Positions 1-8,499 of a stretch of DNA of 64,000 bases are shown here, in pieces; position 1 is the stretch's first letter; every line of letters starts with the position of its first letter. The stretch covers positions 6,222,477 through 6,286,476 of the forward strand of contig NW_006495273.1 of assembly GCF_000471905.2 (NCBI RefSeq), read 5' to 3'. The stretch comes from Amborella trichopoda. Its lineage: Eukaryota; Streptophyta; Magnoliopsida; Amborellales; Amborellaceae. The notes under the pieces are model-generated. The model had not been told where the DNA came from and made no database searches. It saw nothing but the letters and a program-made list of their open reading frames with translations. Position numbers and translations under genes: made by a program.

Positions 1-828
1 GATGGTGGGCCTATAAAGTATTTTCTTGGAATTGAAGTTAAACAATGTGATGATGGGATTTTTATTTTCCAAAGTAGATATGCAAAGAAAATTCTCAAAA
101 TTTTAAAATGAGAAGTTGTAATTTGGTAACTAATCCGGTGGAAAGACATAATGCTTCTAGAGTGGATCCTACTTATTTCAAGAGCTTGGTGGGAAGTTTA
201 TGTTATTTAACTTGTACTCGCCTGGACATATTGTATGGAGTTAGGTTGCTAAGCTGACACATGGAAGCTCCCAATAAAACTCACTTGAAGACAGCGAAGA
301 GAATTTGTCGATATTTAAAAGGAACACTAGACTATGGATTGTTTTATACAAACTCGGATGAACTCAAGCTTGTTGGTTATTGTGATTAGTGATTGGGGCA
401 GTGACTTGAATGACCGGAAGAGCAAAACATGTATGTTTTTTATATTGGTTCCACAACCTTTACACGGTGTTCAAAGAAACAACCAATTAGCACTCTTATC
501 AACATGTGAAGCAGAATACGTATCTTCATATGTATGTCATGCAATTTGGTTGTGTAATATGTTGAAAATTGTGAAGGTTCCACGAGGAGGCCCGACAATA
601 ATCAAAGTCGACAACAAATCAGCAATAGCATTAGCAAAGAATCAATTTCTTAAGGAGAAGTAAACATATAGATATAATATTTCATTCCATTTAAGAGCAC
701 GTTAACAATAATGAAGCTGACCTAGTCCTTTGAAGGACCGAAGATCAAGTTGTCGATATTCTAACAAAGCCTTCGAAGTCCGACATTTGGAATGATGAGA
801 AGATTTGGAAAATGGGTTTAAGGGGGGA
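1..828 (+). pseudogene. Ty1/copia pol relic (end of RT and RNase H)
   Basis: Translation of the first 111 bases gives the copia RT signature GGPIKYFLGIEV, ending at a TGA (109-111). Later frames give a SLVGSLCYL-type block, a RYLKGTLDYG-type block, and an RNase H part (334-663) with an LLSTCEAEYV-like motif and a VDNKSAIALAKN motif. These are standard Ty1/copia landmarks in the expected order. The reading is broken by the TGA, by a TAG near 386 and by frame changes, so it is dead. The upstream gag, integrase and YVDD part lies outside the window. A purine run AAGGGGGG (820-827) follows and fits a polypurine tract just before the LTR. Confidence 0.9.
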
Positions 829-1229
829 TGTTGACTTGCATGCCATGGATACTATGGTACCAATACATGAAATGTGTAGTACCAATACATGAAAAATATT
901 GGTTGGCTTTGAAAGAAGGGTTTGAGAAAATGAGATTCTAGAGATTGCTGTACTTTAGAGAGAGAACTTAGAGACATCTAGATAGAGAAGGAATGGTAAA
1001 TAAATAGGATGTACTTGTAGTGTCTAGTAGAATTAAGAAAAAGAAAACAAAGGCGTACCTGTGAGAAAAGAGTGAGAAAGGTGAGACAAAAAGGAAGGCT
1101 TGTAAAAGAGATATAAGGAAGAAAAAAGTCGTAAGTTTTTAATTTTGTGCTTTTGTAGCACCTATCTCTCTTCATCTACTTCATACTTTCATTCTATTTT
1201 CACTTGTTTTTGTTCATTTGATTCAATCA
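829..1229 (+). repeat. 3' LTR of the copia element
   Basis: The stretch begins TGTTGAC directly after the purine tract and is non-coding. It ends near a CA in CAATCA, where sequence resumes that is shared with duplicated segments B and C (ACATTGTGA...TTAGTAAATATTAT). The right edge is therefore inferred from homology to the paralogous segments rather than from a second LTR. Confidence 0.6.
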
Positions 1230-1284
1230 AGATAAAACATTGTGATATATTTTCTATTTATTTAGTAAATATTATGTTGAAAGA

Positions 1285-1510
1285 TGGGTTTCTACAAAGA
1301 GACTATTTATTTTTTGTACATGAAGGTCACTTTCATTCTTACTCATTGGATGTCAAATTAGATGGCTTGGGGTGAGTCACGAAGTCGGAGAATTTGTTTT
1401 TTGGAACTTTGGGTCCATTCGATGACACTCTTACAAGCACCCATTTTGAAATTTGAGAGACAAGAATAATTATGACCTCCATTTACAAAAGACAAATGGT
1501 TACCAAAATG
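1285..1510. mobile_element. Foldback MITE, copy 1
   Basis: The left end (TTTTTTGTACATGAAGGTCAC) and the right end (GACCTCCATTTACAAAAGAC) are imperfect inverted repeats of about 40-50 bases. Segments B and C have unrelated sequence here between GGGTTCCTA-like and ACCAAAATGAC blocks, so this looks like an insertion specific to segment A. Related foldbacks occur near 20890-21080 and 61040-61250. Confidence 0.6.
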
Positions 1511-1894
1511 ACAAACCCTAAAAAATAATCCCTCATTTAGTTTATAAACTCAAGGGTATGTGACCGTCAATTATCAACCTTCACAGCACAAAAAAGTTCC
1601 AGAACCTCTATACATAATATCAATGGAAATTAATTGTAGCATACGGAAATTTCTCAAAACAAATTCTAGCACATGGAAAGTGTGTATTCCTACCTATCCA
1701 GAAAAGGAAAAATATTTTTACATTTTTATGGATTTAGTTGTTTTATTTTAGTTTACTTTTTTATGTCATTTTCGGTAAACTTTTGCTATTTTTAGTTGAT
1801 TCATTTTAATGGCATTTTTTATAATTTCCTTTTCCTCAATCTTTCTATTACTTCATTTGGTGCGTGGCCCTTTCTTTCCAAGATTTATTAGTTC

Positions 1895-2040
1895 ACTGTA
1901 TCTTATTTTTGGAGACACCTAGCTGTCAAAAGAACGGATATTTTGGGATCTTTATTTTTGACCTCTATTTGAGGTAATGGAGTTATGAGGGGGAGGGTCC
2001 TCCACCCCTATAAATTCACCCTTCTCCGATACTCTTTCAC
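1895..2040 (+). promoter_or_regulatory. Conserved TATA promoter of hairpin array A
   Basis: A block running from TGGAGACACCTAGCTGTCAA through GGGTCCTCCACCCC to TATAAAT (2009-2015) is almost unchanged at equivalent places in units B and C, while flanking intergenic sequence has diverged more. The TATA box lies about 100 bases before the first stem-loop arm. A start site near 2040 is expected from the usual spacing of about 30 bases. No long reading frame follows, which fits a non-coding Pol II transcript. Confidence 0.75.
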
Positions 2041-2110
2041 TTAAGGTAAGGACACAAGTCCTACCAAGTTCTGCATGTTTTTTTTTTTTTGTAGCACAGG
2101 AATGAGGAAG

Positions 2111-2260
2111 TATTATTGAGCTACTGTCCCATCTTAATCAGATAAAAAAGAGCCCAAAACCTAAGCTACTATCCCGGCTCAATCAGAGAAAAAAGAGCCT
2201 AAAACCACAGTTTCAGGCATTCTGATTGAGCCGCGTCAGTATGTCAAAACTTCAGTCTCT
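2111..2260 (+). ncRNA. MIR171-like: miR171-like stem-loop A1
   Basis: The 3' arm at 2223-2243 has the first 13 bases of miR171a (TGATTGAGCCGCG) and differs from it only at positions 14, 17 and 21. It pairs with a 5' arm around 2162-2187 (CCGGCTCAATCAGAG). The 5' arm is tandemly duplicated: an earlier version at 2114-2143 is followed by the same purine-rich linker. The TATA box lies 100 bases upstream. Function needs small-RNA data; the identification rests on both arms matching the known miRNA/star duplex. Confidence 0.75.
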
Positions 2261-2310
2261 ATCTCTATCCCACCTGCCAATGTTTTGGGAAGGTGCCATT
2301 CATGGCTAAC

Positions 2311-2424
2311 ATTTAGAAGGTATTGTGCTATTGTCCTGGCTCAATCAGAGAGCCACAAAAACCGAAACTACGGTTTCAAGCTTATCTGGTTGAGCCGCGA
2401 CAGTATCTTAAAACTTCTCAATCT
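2311..2424 (+). ncRNA. MIR171-like: miR171-like stem-loop A2
   Basis: The 3' arm at 2387-2407 matches miR171a at 18 of 21 positions (differences at 3, 14, 17). The 5' arm at 2329-2349 matches the known miR170/171 star at 18 of 21. The arms pair over about 38 bases, from ATTTAGAAG opposite CTTCTCAAT through GGCTCAA opposite TTGAGCC, with small internal bulges and a loop of about 37 bases. This meets the usual shape of a plant MIRNA precursor and is the best-formed hairpin in array A. Confidence 0.8.
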
Positions 2425-2513
2425 ATTTTATCTCTCGCTGGCTGCAAATGATTTGAACATGTTACGTGCCACGCATGACTTACATTGAGAAGTTGTTGTG
2501 CTATTGTTTTCTC

Positions 2514-2622
2514 AAAAAGAAGATATTGTGCTACTGCCCCATTTACACCATAAAAACAAGTGTCCGAAACCACAGTTTCATGAATTAAGTTTTAGTATTA
2601 GCAGTAGATCAATTTTTTTACT
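2514..2622 (+). ncRNA. Stem-loop A3, miR171 sequence lost
   Basis: GAAGATATTGTGCTACTGC (5' arm) pairs imperfectly with GCAGTAGATCAATTTTT (3' arm). The unit is homologous to A2 by its flanks (GCATGACTTACATTGAGAAG), but the TGATTGAGCC core is replaced by TGAATTAAGTTT. The same altered unit sits third in arrays B and C, so the change predates the segment duplications. Confidence 0.55.
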
Positions 2623-2639
2623 CGTTCTTCTCTCTCTTG

Positions 2640-2960
2640 AACATCCGGCAAGTCAAGAATGAGTTAAGGTGAATAGCTTTTGAGAAATTGCTCCATCTGA
2701 ATCAAAGAGACAAAAATAACTGAAAACTTTTTTTTCTTTTTTTTGGGTAATTCAGTGGAACGAATTCAACTCAAGGCCTCCCTCTCTTCACTCTTCAACG
2801 AGCTGCAAACGATTTGAGCAAGGAAGCACCATGTGTGGCATGCATTAATAAAGTATTGAGCCATTGCGATATTTCAACCGAGAGACAAAAGTATTGAGCC
2901 ATTGCAATATTAAGACAAAAGCATTAATAAAGTATTGAGACAAAAGCATTAATAAAGTAT
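2640..2960 (+). repeat. Degenerate hairpin units A4-A5
   Basis: The remains are a short unit near 2670-2725 (GAGAAATTGCTCCATCTGAATC) and repeated ATTGAGCCATTGCAATATT fragments (2850-2990) joined by AAAGCATTAATAAAGTATTGAG repeats. They resemble the arms of the other units, but the 3' arms are missing or scrambled. Confidence 0.5.
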
Positions 2961-3208
2961 TGAGCCATTGCAATATTAGATTGTTTTAAGGTCGCAATCT
3001 TATGCAAACTACACCCTGATAATCTTTAACTGCACCACCAAAACCAGCACGTCCTAGATTTCCAAAAGAACCCTAATAAGATATTTAAAATATGTAATAG
3101 GATGCAAATATATTATGAAGTATGAACTATGGTAGACCCTAAATAAGCCCATTCTTATTGGATTATTTTTCCTTCTTCCTTGCATCAAAGCACCACGCTT
3201 GACATGCA

Positions 3209-3318
3209 TTGAGAAAGTGTTGAGCTGCTGCCCCATCTCAATCGGATGCAAACAATTTGAAATCATAGTTTTTGGCATTCTATTGGAGCAATAGCAATAG
3301 CTCAAAACTCCTCATTCG
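3209..3318 (+). ncRNA. Stem-loop A6, diverged miR171-like
   Basis: The 5' arm TGTTGAGCTGCTGCCCCATC with CTCAATCGGA pairs with the 3' arm TCTATTGGAGC...AATAGCTCAAAACTCCTC. The core has decayed to CTATTGGAGCAATAGC, so it is unlikely to yield a miR171. The flanks (GACATGCATTGAGAAAG, CTCAAAACTCCTCATTC) are the array consensus. Confidence 0.5.
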
Positions 3319-3345
3319 CTTTTTTCTCTCTCTTAAATGTGACTT

Positions 3346-3462
3346 ACATTCACTAGGTTTCGAACTATTGCCTCATCTGAAAGCGTTAAAAGATCAAAGC
3401 CAAAATCTTTGGAATTCTTATTGAGCCATGGCAATGGCTCAAAACTTCTCAATCTCTTCTCT
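3346..3462 (+). ncRNA. MIR171-like: Stem-loop A7, partly preserved miR171 core
   Basis: The 3' arm at 3418-3438 begins TTATTGAGCCATGGCAATGG, about 16 of 21 matches to the miR171 family. The 5' arm (ATTCACTAGGTTTCGAACTATTGCC) pairs with the distal part, but the base near the loop is disrupted. A further 5' arm-like fragment follows at 3520-3565 without a partner. Confidence 0.5.
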
Positions 3463-3683
3463 CTCTCTTCAATTACAGCCAAAAGAATGAAAGATGAGGA
3501 AGTAAGTTCTCGTGGACGACTACAGAAAGAATATATTGAACAAATGCCTCATCTTAATCTTTTTGTTTTTTGGATAAATAAAAGAAGTGGTAAATGAGTG
3601 GAGATTTGGCCCCCACCCTTTTGGTGAGTATGTTAAAAAACAAGTGGTAACTTCTTAATATGTTTCTTCTCTCAACATTGCCT

Positions 3684-3904
<221 letters not shown>

Positions 3905-4542
3905 CTCAGCCATGAAGAAAAGAATAAATAACATTGTCAGAAACTACTCTGAGAAGGTGACATTTTAATAATAGGGACTGGATTCTATGCTTGCATTTGT
4001 GCCCTCCACAGTTGGCATGCACCCCACTATTCAAAGGTGAACGATGGGTTCACAATAGGAAAACCTAGTGCTAACATTTTATACAAAATCTTGTCAATAA
4101 AAAATATAACATTGTGAGATATTGTCAGTTTATTTAGTAAATATTATCTTAAAAAATTGGTTCCTAACTGATCTAATTTAACTAAAGGCTATTATGAAAT
4201 GTATGTGGAACATCAATGAGCTTTACCAAAATGACAAACCCCAAAAAATAATCCCTCTTTTAGTATATAAGACCCAAGGATATTTGACCACCAATTATCA
4301 ACCTTCAAAGCCCCAAAAAGTTCCAAAACCTCTTTAAATTATAGCAATGGAAATCAATTCTAGCACATAGAAAGTATGTCTTTCTACATAACCCTCCAAA
4401 AAAAAATTTCATTTTTATGTTTTTATGAGTCTTTTTTTTTATTTCAGTTTACTTTTTATGCTATTTTCAGTAAAGTTTTGCAATTTTTTACTTGATTAAT
4501 TTTCAGGCATTTTGTTTCAATTAAAGAGGTGGTTTTATAATT

Positions 4543-4935
4543 GGAAAAAGTTTATATTGAATCGAGGCTCTAAACAATCAAATGAGAGCCTACCTCAACT
4601 ATTTCACTAGAAGAGGTTGCTTTGATGCCCAAATATCTTCCAATTGATCAGCTCGACATCAAGATGTATGGACATGAGAAAAAAAATAGATTTCAAATTG
4701 TGAAAATAGTATACTTTGTAATGCATTTTGGACCGTCAAGTTTCAAGATTTTCAAGTTTTCATAGATTTGTCAATCTACACTATTTTTTAAGCTTTAAAC
4801 TTTATAAATATAGATGAAAATATATTTTAAGGCAATTACAAAGATTTTCAGTATTAAAACCATATTTCTCGATACTTTTTGAAAGTAGGCTCTAATTTGA
4901 TTGTTTAGAGCCTAGGCTCTATACAAACCTTACCC
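4543..4935 (+). mobile_element. Mutator-type MITE, family 1, copy 1
   Basis: This 393-base element has long terminal inverted repeats: GGAAAAAGTTTATAT...GGCTCTAAACAATCAAAT at the left, and the reverse complement of GGGTAAGGTTTGTATAGAGCC at the right. It is flanked by an exact 9-base target duplication TTTATAATT (4534-4542, 4936-4944). Units A and C have a single TTTATAATT at the same place, which proves the insertion. No coding capacity is present. Nine-base duplications are typical of Mutator-like elements. Confidence 0.92.
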
Positions 4936-5024
4936 TTTATAATTTCCTTTTTCTCAATCTTTCTATTATTGAGTTTGGTACATGGCCCTTTTTTTCCAAT
5001 TTTTTTTAGTTTTTGGGAGACAAT

Positions 5025-5175
5025 ATACAGTACCTTATTTTTGGAGACACCTAGCTGTCAAACGAGCAGATATCTTGGGATCTTTATTTTGGACCTCTAT
5101 ATTGAGGTAATGAAGTTATGAGGGGAGGGACCTCCACCCCTATAAATCCACCCTCCTCCTATCCTCGTTTGCCCA
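5025..5175 (+). promoter_or_regulatory. Conserved TATA promoter of hairpin array B
   Basis: This is the same block as in unit A: TTGGAGACACCTAGCTGTCAA, GGATCTTTATTTTGGACCTC, GGGACCTCCACCCC and TATAAAT (5141-5147), followed by AAGGACACAAGTCGTACAAA. The spacing from TATA to the first hairpin is about 135 bases because of a T/C-rich expansion. Confidence 0.75.
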
Positions 5176-5275
5176 AAGTTAAGGACACAAGTCGTACAAA
5201 GTTCTGTTTTTTCTTTTCTTTTTCTTTTTTTTCTTTTGTTTTTGTAGCATAGGAATGAATGGAGTAATATGCCTC

Positions 5276-5390
5276 ACATTGAGGAGGTATTAAGCTACTG
5301 CCTCAGCTCAATCAGAGAAAAAGAGCCCAAAACCGCAGTTTCAGGCATTCTGATTGAGCCGCGTCGGTATTTCAAAACTTCTCAGTCTCT
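5276..5390 (+). ncRNA. MIR171-like: miR171-like stem-loop B1
   Basis: The 3' arm at 5351-5371 is identical to miR171a over positions 1-13 and differs at 14, 16, 17 and 21. All four changes are C to T or A to G, so G:U pairing to the standard GRAS/SCL6 target site remains possible. The 5' arm at 5296-5316 pairs perfectly over GCTCAATCAGA. The lower stem (TTGAGGAG opposite CTTCTCAG) extends the duplex to about 38 bases. Confidence 0.78.
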
Positions 5391-5435
5391 CTCGACCACC
5401 TGCGAATGATATGCGAAGGTGCCATTCATGGCTTA

Positions 5436-5552
5436 CATTGAGAAGGTTTTGTGCTATTGTCCTGGCTCAATCAGAGAGAGCCACAAAAACCAAAACTGCA
5501 GTTTCAGGCTATCTGATTGAGCCGAGACAGTATCGCAAAACTTCTCAGTCTA
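5436..5552 (+). ncRNA. MIR171-like: miR171-like stem-loop B2
   Basis: The 3' arm at 5514-5534 (TGATTGAGCCGAG then ACAGTATC) matches miR171a at 18 of 21 positions. The 5' arm at 5455-5475 is identical to that of A2 and matches the miR170/171 star at 18 of 21. The stem is about 38 bases long, with a loop of about 38. The 163-base distance from B1 gives the period of the array. Confidence 0.8.
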
Positions 5553-5652
5553 TTTTATCTCTCTCTTGATGGTTGGCAAATGATTTGAACATGTTACATG
5601 CTATGCATGACTTACGTTACGTTGAGAAGAAATTGTGCTCTTCGTTTTCTCG

Positions 5653-5765
5653 AAAAGAAGATGTTGTGCTACTGCCCCATCTGCACCACAAAGACAAAAG
5701 TCCGAAACAACAGGTTCATGAATTTAGGTTTAGTCTCAGCAATAGTTCAATCTTCTTGATCTTTT
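5653..5765 (+). ncRNA. Stem-loop B3, miR171 sequence lost
   Basis: AAGAAGATGTTGTGCTACTG pairs with CAGCAATAGTTCAATCTTCTT. This is the homologue of A3 and C3. The miRNA position reads TGAATTTAGGTTTAGTC instead of the miR171 core. The stem is still recognisable, so a different small RNA is possible but unproven. Confidence 0.55.
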
Positions 5766-5804
5766 TTTCTCTCTTTTCAACGTCTGGCAAGTCGAGGAAC
5801 AACT

Positions 5805-5875
5805 TAAATTGAAAAGCTATTGAGCAATTGCTCCATATGAATCAGAGAGGCAAAAATAGCTCAAAACTTCTTCTT
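5805..5875 (+). repeat. Degenerate hairpin unit B4
   Basis: The 5' part GAAAAGCTATTGAGCAATTG and a 3' remnant ATAGCTCAAAACTTCTTC remain, with the middle (ATGAATCAGAGAGGC) fused to the 3' arm. The same contracted unit occurs at about 13998-14070 in array C. Confidence 0.5.
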
Positions 5876-6002
5876 CTTCCCCATTTTTTTTTTTGTTTTT
5901 TTTTTTTTGGGTAATTGCAGTACTTGAGGTCTCCCTCTCTTCACTCTTCTCTTCACTCTTCAATGACCTGCAAAAGATTTGAGCAAGGAAGCACCATGTG
6001 TG

Positions 6003-6120
6003 ACATTCATTAATATAGTATTGAGTTATTGCAATATAGTTCAACTTAGAGACAAAGGCCTGAAACCAAAGTTCCGGCATTTTGATTGAGCCATTGCAAC
6101 AGTTCAAAACTTCTCACCCT
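6003..6120 (+). ncRNA. Stem-loop B5, diverged miR171-like
   Basis: The 3' arm at 6083-6103 keeps TGATTGAGCCAT but then diverges (about 14 of 21). The 5' arm TATTGAGTTATTGCAATATAG pairs with CAACAGTTCAAAACTTCTC. A following unit (6165-6285) keeps only CATTGAGCCATTTTATTGG and no clear stem. Confidence 0.5.
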
Positions 6121-6719
6121 TTTTCTTCTTTCACTTCGACTACTTGTAGAATTAGATTAAGAAACGTTCTATGCGTGACTTCCACTGACTTGTAATCAAG
6201 TAAATAACAACATGAAGCATTTATTTTTGGGATTATCATTGAGCCATTTTATTGGTTATAACTTCGGAGTCTCTTTCGTGTATCTCTTCAACAATGGCCA
6301 ACAGATTTCAACAAGAAGCTTTCCATGAATTGCCTACATTATGAATGATTGAATGTTATGAGCATTTCAATATCATCAAAGAAATAGGGTTCAATAAAAT
6401 ATTTAAAAAATATCTAGTAGTATGCAATTCTGATATGATTTAATGTTATGAGAATTTCAATATCAACAAAGAAATAGGGCTTTATAACATATTTAAAAAT
6501 ATCTAATAGTACGCAATTCATAATAGTTGATATACTCTGAAGTATGAACTATAGTGGACCTTAAATCTTATTTCATATTGACATAAATCAATTGTCCATT
6601 AATGTATTTTTATTATATTTGTGCTGTGTAATTTCTCATTGATTAGATATGCTAAAGAGAATGGATATGCTAAGGAGAGAGGGAGAATGGAAAAAGTAGA
6701 GATGAGAGAGCAAGGGATT

Positions 6720-7035
6720 AAAAAAAAAAAAAATCCAGATGAGCTGAAGGGGCTTAACGATAAAAGAGCTTAAAAAAAAAAAGTACAGATGAAAAGAAGG
6801 GGCTTAAAGAGAGAGGGAACACTTAACCCAAACCAGAACAGGCGGGATTACGAATAGGGTCTACGAGCTCTCTGTTTTATGGCAGAGATCTCTCCACATT
6901 AAGGAACAGGAACCGTGATCGAAGCCCTAACTGAACTTCTTGAAAAGCCTTACTGCTAGGGAAGGAACAAGTGCCCCCCCCCCCCCCGGCCCCCTCCCCA
7001 TGACTGACAGATGAAGTACCTATGTTATCTTTCTT
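6720..7035. other. Low-complexity spacer
   Basis: This stretch contains A runs, a duplicated CAGATGARAAGAAGGGGCTTAA phrase and a 15-C run (6974-6988). I see no gene. It leads into a gypsy fragment and has no counterpart in unit C, so it arrived with that insertion. Confidence 0.5.
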
Positions 7036-7039
7036 TCTA

Positions 7040-7240
7040 CACTCCAGCTGCCCGCAGATACATGGAAGATGTGGACCAGTATGTGACGACTTGTCTGGTT
7101 TGCCAGCAAGACAGACAAGCCCGACTCTCGTGCCCTTTACTTGTACCAAAGAGGCCGTGGACGAGCCTGTCTATGGACTGACGAATGAGTCTACCGAAAG
7201 TGGATGGCTATGGGGCTGAGTTTGGGTTGATTGCCCGAAG
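7040..7240 (+). pseudogene. Ty3/gypsy integrase fragment
   Basis: Frame from 7041 gives YTPAARRYMEDVDQYV then TTCLVCQQDRQ, matching the CxxC half of the gypsy integrase zinc finger, then a PWTSLSMD stop. The reading continues as LPKVDGYG, the usual start of the integrase core. It ends abruptly. A short open stretch at 7310-7413 (MNNPPLNDELCQSKPP) is unassigned. This is an isolated dead fragment of about 200 bases. Confidence 0.8.
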
Positions 7241-7429
7241 GGCTATCTGATCCGATCAACTGTGTACGGCGAATAGCTAGCAATAGAACCGGAGAGCAGG
7301 GTGATGCCTTCTTTTCTATGAACAACCCACCACTGAATGATGAACTTTGCCAGTCAAAGCCTCCGACTCGACCAGGAGAGAACACAAGGTTAAGCCAAGC
7401 CTGGTTTTATTAAGTTGGGATAGGGCAGA

Positions 7430-7595
7430 GAGACGCACGCGAAAGATTTTTAAAGATTACCCGTCAAGCGCGTAATAGATTTTCGCCTTTCATCGAGCGT
7501 AATGTGTTTTTTCACCTTTCACCATCGCGTGTAATGTCTTTCCCATTATCGATTGTCATGTAATAGATTTCCAGGTACCCAAACGGCCCCTTACT
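7430..7595. repeat. Degenerate CGCGTAATAGATTTTC repeats
   Basis: Four degenerate copies of a roughly 30-base phrase (GCGTAATAGATTTTCGCCTTTCA, variously altered) end in GGTACCCAAACGGCCCC. This looks like the end of a DNA transposon with subterminal repeats. Confidence 0.4.
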
Positions 7596-7986
7596 AAGTT
7601 ACTTATACCCACTTAAATACCATTCATCTGTGAAAATATATTAAAATACCAACTTTGCCATTTTCCTTTAATGTCATAGCTACTTTTAGGTAACCAAAAT
7701 TTGTAAAAATCAAAGAGCTACTTCCAATTTTAAAATGTTGTTACCGTCAAAATCTTTTTTTTAGTATTTATAATTGGAACCCAAGAATATTATAATACAT
7801 TTATAATTTATAATATCAAATTATTAGGTACTTAAACTTGACAAATGGTTGTGTGACAATGAAATGGCTTGAACAACCATGCTAAGCTATATGAAAGATG
7901 ACTGAATAAGTCCTTAAAGATTGTGAGACTACTTATCTTTAAAATTAAAAAGAAAACTATATTCAACCTTTGATAGACAAATCGGA

Positions 7987-8482
7987 AAGGTTTCTTTAAT
8001 TCCCCTACAAAATAGAAGATTTATGCTTCCCCTACCATCCAGCCACCAATTTTGTTCAAGTGAGCCATTTTGATCTTAGATCCGACGCTTGAGGGTATTT
8101 TATTTTTATTTTTTATACAAATTTTATGAATATGAACTTTGGTACATGCCATCTTCTCATTGGGGTGCACCTACAAAAAAATATTAAAAATAATTTTTTG
8201 ATAAAATATATTGACCAAAATACAGCTTGAAACTTCAAGGGTATTTTGGTCATTTTATTTTATTGTGAATATTTGTTTTATATTTTTTACATATGCGAGT
8301 TTAGTAGAGGATTGGACGCCCAAAATTTGGTGCAAATATATTTTATAAAAAAAATTAAAATAAAATAGTGAAGAGACATAACATTTTGATTAGGGCCATA
8401 AGCCCTCCATAATGGAAGGTTGGATAAAGTTTGCCCTAGAGAAATATATAAGTTTTATGTTGTAGGGGAAGCATAGAAAGCT
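7987..8482. mobile_element. MITE family 2, copy 1
   Basis: The ends AAGGTTTCTTTAATTCCCCT and AGGGGAAGCATAGAAAGCTT are inverted repeats. The whole element aligns to 47620-48115. Unit C lacks it: AACCTTTGATAGA continues directly into CAACTTGGTTCTAAC at 16350, so it inserted into unit B after duplication. Confidence 0.75.
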
Positions 8483-8499
8483 TGACCTAGTTCTAATAG

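Larger units (their letters stand above)
1238..3680 (+). repeat. Segmental duplication unit A (truncated)
   Basis: This segment aligns by eye to 3915-6550 (unit B) and 12131-15800 (unit C). Shared blocks include ACCAAAATGACAAACCC (near 1503, 4228, 12452), the TATA promoter block and the stem-loop array. Unit A stops at a CT microsatellite beside an assembly gap, so it lacks the downstream half seen in B and C. Confidence 0.85.
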
